This document shows, piece by piece, positions 61,192 to 64,000 of a stretch of 64,000 nucleotides of DNA; positions within the stretch are counted from its first letter, which is position 1; the number at the start of each line of letters is the position of its first letter. The notes beneath the pieces are model-generated. The model ran no database searches. It saw only the letters and a program-made list of their open reading frames with translations, and was not told the origin of the DNA. The position numbers and the translations under genes are program-made. Origin of the DNA: a virus; IMG/VR virus record IMGVR_UViG_3300029945_000001, positions 1 through 64,000 of that record. The stretch is one strand, 5' to 3'.

Positions 61192-63639
61192 ATGACACTT
61201 AAAGACAGACTTATGAGTACTCTTAGTATTTTTATAAAAGATAAACAATATACTGAACCATCTCTAGATATTAATTTTAACCCTTCTACAAGTATTTCTA
61301 ATGATCAGAGAAAAGAATTATTAAATAAGATTCAAAGATCCTCTCTGGACAATAGAGGAATAGATCCTACATCATTCTTAAGTAATTATCTAAAACCTAT
61401 TGCTTCTGAGACAGCAAACTTATCAGTTGACAACTTAGAGATTATTAGACTTGTTCCAGAAATTGGTAGAGCAATAAATGTTATTATTCCTCATATTTAT
61501 GCACCCAATGATTTACAAGATAATACAATCCCTATCGTCGTTAATCATGCTAGTCTTTCCGAACCACAGAAGAAAGCTATTGGAAAGACATTAGAAAAGT
61601 ATTTTAATGAAACATTAGAATTACCAACTAAAGCAAAACATTGGACAAAACAAAGTCTTTATATTGCTGGGTCTTCTCCCATTTGTATCATACCACTGAA
61701 TGAAATTGATACTCTCATAAACGATAGTAACAATATCGTTCCTGGTACAGAATCATATAATGAACACTTTAAAAAATTAAATAATAGTATTTTTAAAGAT
61801 GCCAATATGTTTTATGAAAACAGGACTGAAGAATCTGTAGCTACAGAAACATTAGCTATGGAAAATCTTTATACTGGAATTTCATCTTTAGAATATGGTT
61901 ATGATGAAAATATAAATAAAAAAATACAATTTTCTCAGAATAAAAACAAAGAATTTGCCACATTTGCTATGGAAGCATTAGGAGAAAATGCATTCGGATT
62001 AACTGATAATATTGATATTCTAAAAATGCCAGAAGCCACAACGAAAGCTGGTAATAATAAAGTTAAACAACATGTTGCATTGCGATATAAAACAACAGCT
62101 ACTACATTCTTGGGGAATGGTGAAAAGGGTAAAAAGAATAAAGGTCATCCTGTTTATATAGAACTTCCTCCAGAAAGTGTTGTTCCTATTTATGTTCCAG
62201 GTTCACCTAAAAACCACATTGGATATCTTGTTCTTTTGGGAGATTATGGTTCTCCTATTAACCTAACTGAATCTGTTAAAGATGTTACTTATTCAACATC
62301 TAAACGAGTTAATTATGATACACTCTATAAAACATTCGGTTATAATGGAATTAAAGATCCTACCCAACAGTATTTAATGATGCAGACTCTATATGGACAA
62401 CTTATTAATGCTCATGTTTCTGGAAAGTTAGAAAAGGTTGGATATAAAGATGTAGAATTTGGAAATATAGAAAATATTTACAAACACATGTTTACTAGAT
62501 TCTTAGCATCAAGAAGATCAAACATATTATTTGTACCGAAAGAATTTATGATTTATCATCATTATGATCTAAATGCAGATGGTACTGGTAGATCTAAATT
62601 AGAAGATATTAAATTTATATTGTCTTTAAAAATGACTATTATGATTGCCTCTGCACATTCTGCTATTCGCTCTGCTATTGACAAACGAACAGTTGAGGTT
62701 ACATTAAATAATAAGATTACGAATGTTGAAGGACATCTTAAGAAGTTAGAAAAAGCGTTTGTTCAGAAAAACATGGTTAAATTTTCAACAGATCCGTCTC
62801 AGGCTGTTAGAACTATATCGGAAAAATCATTATCTTTTAAGGCTAAAGGTATTCCTGGTCTGGGTGATTATGAAGTTACAAGTGAAGCTACACCCGATAA
62901 TAGTAGTTCTGAATTTAGAGATATTTTAGAGTATTTTGATAATATTATTCAATATCACTTTGATGTTCCCCCATCTGCTTATAATTCAATGAACGAAAAC
63001 GAATTCTCTAGATCGATTGTTATGTCGAATATTTATTTTAGTAGAATTATTCAAGCTTTACAACAACTTACAATAAAACATTTAAATAATTTTATCAGAA
63101 CATATATTAGTTTTTCACAACCTCTTATTGAAGAAATTAATAAAATTATTAATATCAAAGTAGATGGCGAAGATAAACTATCAGATGGTTCTGGCGTAGA
63201 AGATGAAAATAAAACTGAAAGTACCAAAGAAAGACTTGAAGAGATTATTAATAGTATTAGTGTTCATCTACAGGTTCCGAATGTTGGTCCTAACAAAACA
63301 CAATTTGACGATCTTGATACATTCTCTGAGTCTCTTGATAAAGTACTTGATAAACTTTATAGTGTTCCTAAAGAACTTGAAGACGATCCTCTTACATTTG
63401 TTAAGTTTGTTGTTAAAGAAAAGATACTTAGAAAATATCTATCAGAACAAAATGTCATGGACTCTGATGAATTCCCAACAATCGGTGAGATCGATAAAGT
63501 TGCACTTGACGAAACTATTCATGAATGTATTAATCTTATTAATGCAATTAAAACATCAAAGCGTTTATATAAACAGAAAGCTAATAATAATAATCAAGAT
63601 GATGATAATTCTGGTTTCGAAGATAGTGATAAATACTAA
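61192..63639 (+). CDS. Portal-like head protein (815 aa)
   Basis: AAAAGGAAA upstream of the ATG. Segments typical of large portal proteins occur in order: ELPPESVVPIYVPGSP then HIGYLVLLGDYG (wing/stem beta part), FLASRRSNILFVPKEFMIYH, a long helical stretch KFILSLKMTIMIASAHSAIR, and HFDVPPSAYNSMNENEFSRS, the portal FDVPxxxL-type motif before the last helices. The acidic C-terminal tail (DDDNSGFEDSDKY) also fits. T4 gp20-like in organisation but longer. It implies that head genes follow. No signal peptide or membrane segment. Confidence 0.7.
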   Translation: MTLKDRLMSTLSIFIKDKQYTEPSLDINFNPSTSISNDQRKELLNKIQRSSLDNRGIDPTSFLSNYLKPIASETANLSVDNLEIIRLVPEIGRAINVIIPHIYAPNDLQDNTIPIVVNHASLSEPQKKAIGKTLEKYFNETLELPTKAKHWTKQSLYIAGSSPICIIPLNEIDTLINDSNNIVPGTESYNEHFKKLNNSIFKDANMFYENRTEESVATETLAMENLYTGISSLEYGYDENINKKIQFSQNKNKEFATFAMEALGENAFGLTDNIDILKMPEATTKAGNNKVKQHVALRYKTTATTFLGNGEKGKKNKGHPVYIELPPESVVPIYVPGSPKNHIGYLVLLGDYGSPINLTESVKDVTYSTSKRVNYDTLYKTFGYNGIKDPTQQYLMMQTLYGQLINAHVSGKLEKVGYKDVEFGNIENIYKHMFTRFLASRRSNILFVPKEFMIYHHYDLNADGTGRSKLEDIKFILSLKMTIMIASAHSAIRSAIDKRTVEVTLNNKITNVEGHLKKLEKAFVQKNMVKFSTDPSQAVRTISEKSLSFKAKGIPGLGDYEVTSEATPDNSSSEFRDILEYFDNIIQYHFDVPPSAYNSMNENEFSRSIVMSNIYFSRIIQALQQLTIKHLNNFIRTYISFSQPLIEEINKIINIKVDGEDKLSDGSGVEDENKTESTKERLEEIINSISVHLQVPNVGPNKTQFDDLDTFSESLDKVLDKLYSVPKELEDDPLTFVKFVVKEKILRKYLSEQNVMDSDEFPTIGEIDKVALDETIHECINLINAIKTSKRLYKQKANNNNQDDDNSGFEDSDKY

Positions 63640-63648
63640 GTATAAAAC

Positions 63649-63680
63649 TGATAGGAATGGGCAAGTGCCCATTCCTATCA
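63649..63680. terminator. Bidirectional hairpin terminator
   Basis: 14-bp stem (TGATAGGAATGGGC) with an AAGT loop between convergent genes ending at 63639 (+) and 63696 (-). Confidence 0.85.
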
Positions 63681-63695
63681 TATCCGACAATTGTC

Positions 63696-64000
63696 TTAAC
63701 CCATAGCGTAATAATTAGCTTCAGCATCTTCCTGCTGAGCCTGAATACCCATATCAGCAAGTTCATCAGGAATATCGCTAGCAACCGGAGTAGCAAGATT
63801 GTAATTAACACGATGCAAACCAAGACGATCGGCGATGATCTGACCAGCAACTTTTGTATTATAATTATGTTGAATAAGACCAGTATAAGCAATAGATCTT
63901 TCAGGAACTTCACCATGAGAAATAGTACGTTTCCAACCAAAATTACTTGTTTCGGTCGGGAACATACAAGTGGAATAATAGGCATCAATAATGTTCTGAG
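63696..64000 (-). CDS. C-terminal end of an unknown protein (partial, N-terminus outside window)
   Basis: Open from the right edge to a stop at 63696 (about 101 residues): QNIIDAYYSTCMFPTETSNF, WKRTISHGEVPERSIAY, and an acidic end (QQEDAEANYYAMG). A Met at 63965 is internal because the frame continues past it to the edge. Codon use (GAC, CGA, GCA mixed) suggests good expression. It lies next to the portal gene, so a virion protein is likely, but no family is recognisable from this piece. Confidence 0.55.
   Translation of the reverse strand, partial: QNIIDAYYSTCMFPTETSNFGWKRTISHGEVPERSIAYTGLIQHNYNTKVAGQIIADRLGLHRVNYNLATPVASDIPDELADMGIQAQQEDAEANYYAMG

Noticed and set aside
1-64000. CRISPR arrays, tRNA genes, insertion sequences, phage-nucleus (chimallin) gene
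   Set aside because: No repeat-spacer pattern, no cloverleaf and no transposase frame seen; no protein could be matched to chimallin by eye.

Overview
The window is an AT-rich, densely coded piece of a jumbo (giant) tailed-phage genome. Genes sit on both strands in short transcription units, with almost no non-coding DNA apart from near-perfect hairpins between units. No gap exceeds 300 bases and I see no tRNA or rRNA. The phage carries pieces of its own multi-subunit RNA polymerase: the beta N-terminal half (1-3594, cut by the left edge), beta' N-terminal half (7527-9194), beta' C-terminal half (41128-42576) and a probable beta C-terminal end (51111-51770). It also has a family-B DNA polymerase palm fragment, a two-subunit type II topoisomerase, a GroEL-like chaperonin, an HslV-like threonine protease, a zincin-type metalloprotease, a portal-like protein and many tail or baseplate-type proteins. 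The run beta N / beta' N / giant virion protein with a peptidoglycan-hydrolase-like domain recalls phiKZ gp178 / gp180 / gp181, so I read it as a distant phiKZ-type jumbo myovirus. The host is unknown. A few GC-rich genes look adapted to, or taken from, a GC-richer genome.

Layout. 1-3594 (-): RNAP beta. 3731-5044 (+): four or five very small, partly GC-rich genes for membrane or zinc-ribbon microproteins. 5095-9194 (-): RNAP beta' N-half, a 98-aa protein, a cysteine-rich virion-like protein, a radical SAM/SPASM maturase and a small protein. 9310-18671 (+): tail operon with the 2158-aa protein. 18769-24319: helical protein (+) and two baseplate-like proteins (-). 24406-29209 (+): four-gene operon of helical proteins. 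29320-32086 (+): metalloprotease and small genes. 32126-37512 (-): virion protein, chaperonin, and a tail-assembly-like protein with a -1 frameshift extension. 37677-43451 (+): DNA polymerase, unknown protein, beta' C-half, octapeptide-repeat protein. 44113-53152 (+): topoisomerase, HslV-like protease, beta C-end, Ser/Thr-rich protein. 53304-58038 (+): small membrane protein and three larger unknowns. 58099-61119 (-): baseplate-like proteins. 61192-63639 (+): portal. 63696-64000 (-): C-terminus of a protein cut by the right edge.

Most unusual points. (1) A radical SAM/SPASM enzyme encoded directly behind a virion-like protein whose C-terminus alternates Cys and Asn: a candidate phage system that modifies its own particle. 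(2) A T TTT TTT slippery heptamer that joins the 553-aa protein to a 150-codon open frame with no start codon of its own. (3) An N-terminal-Thr protease of the HslV type. (4) A family of promoters containing TATATTAC, the phiKZ early-promoter core, in front of small GC-rich genes.
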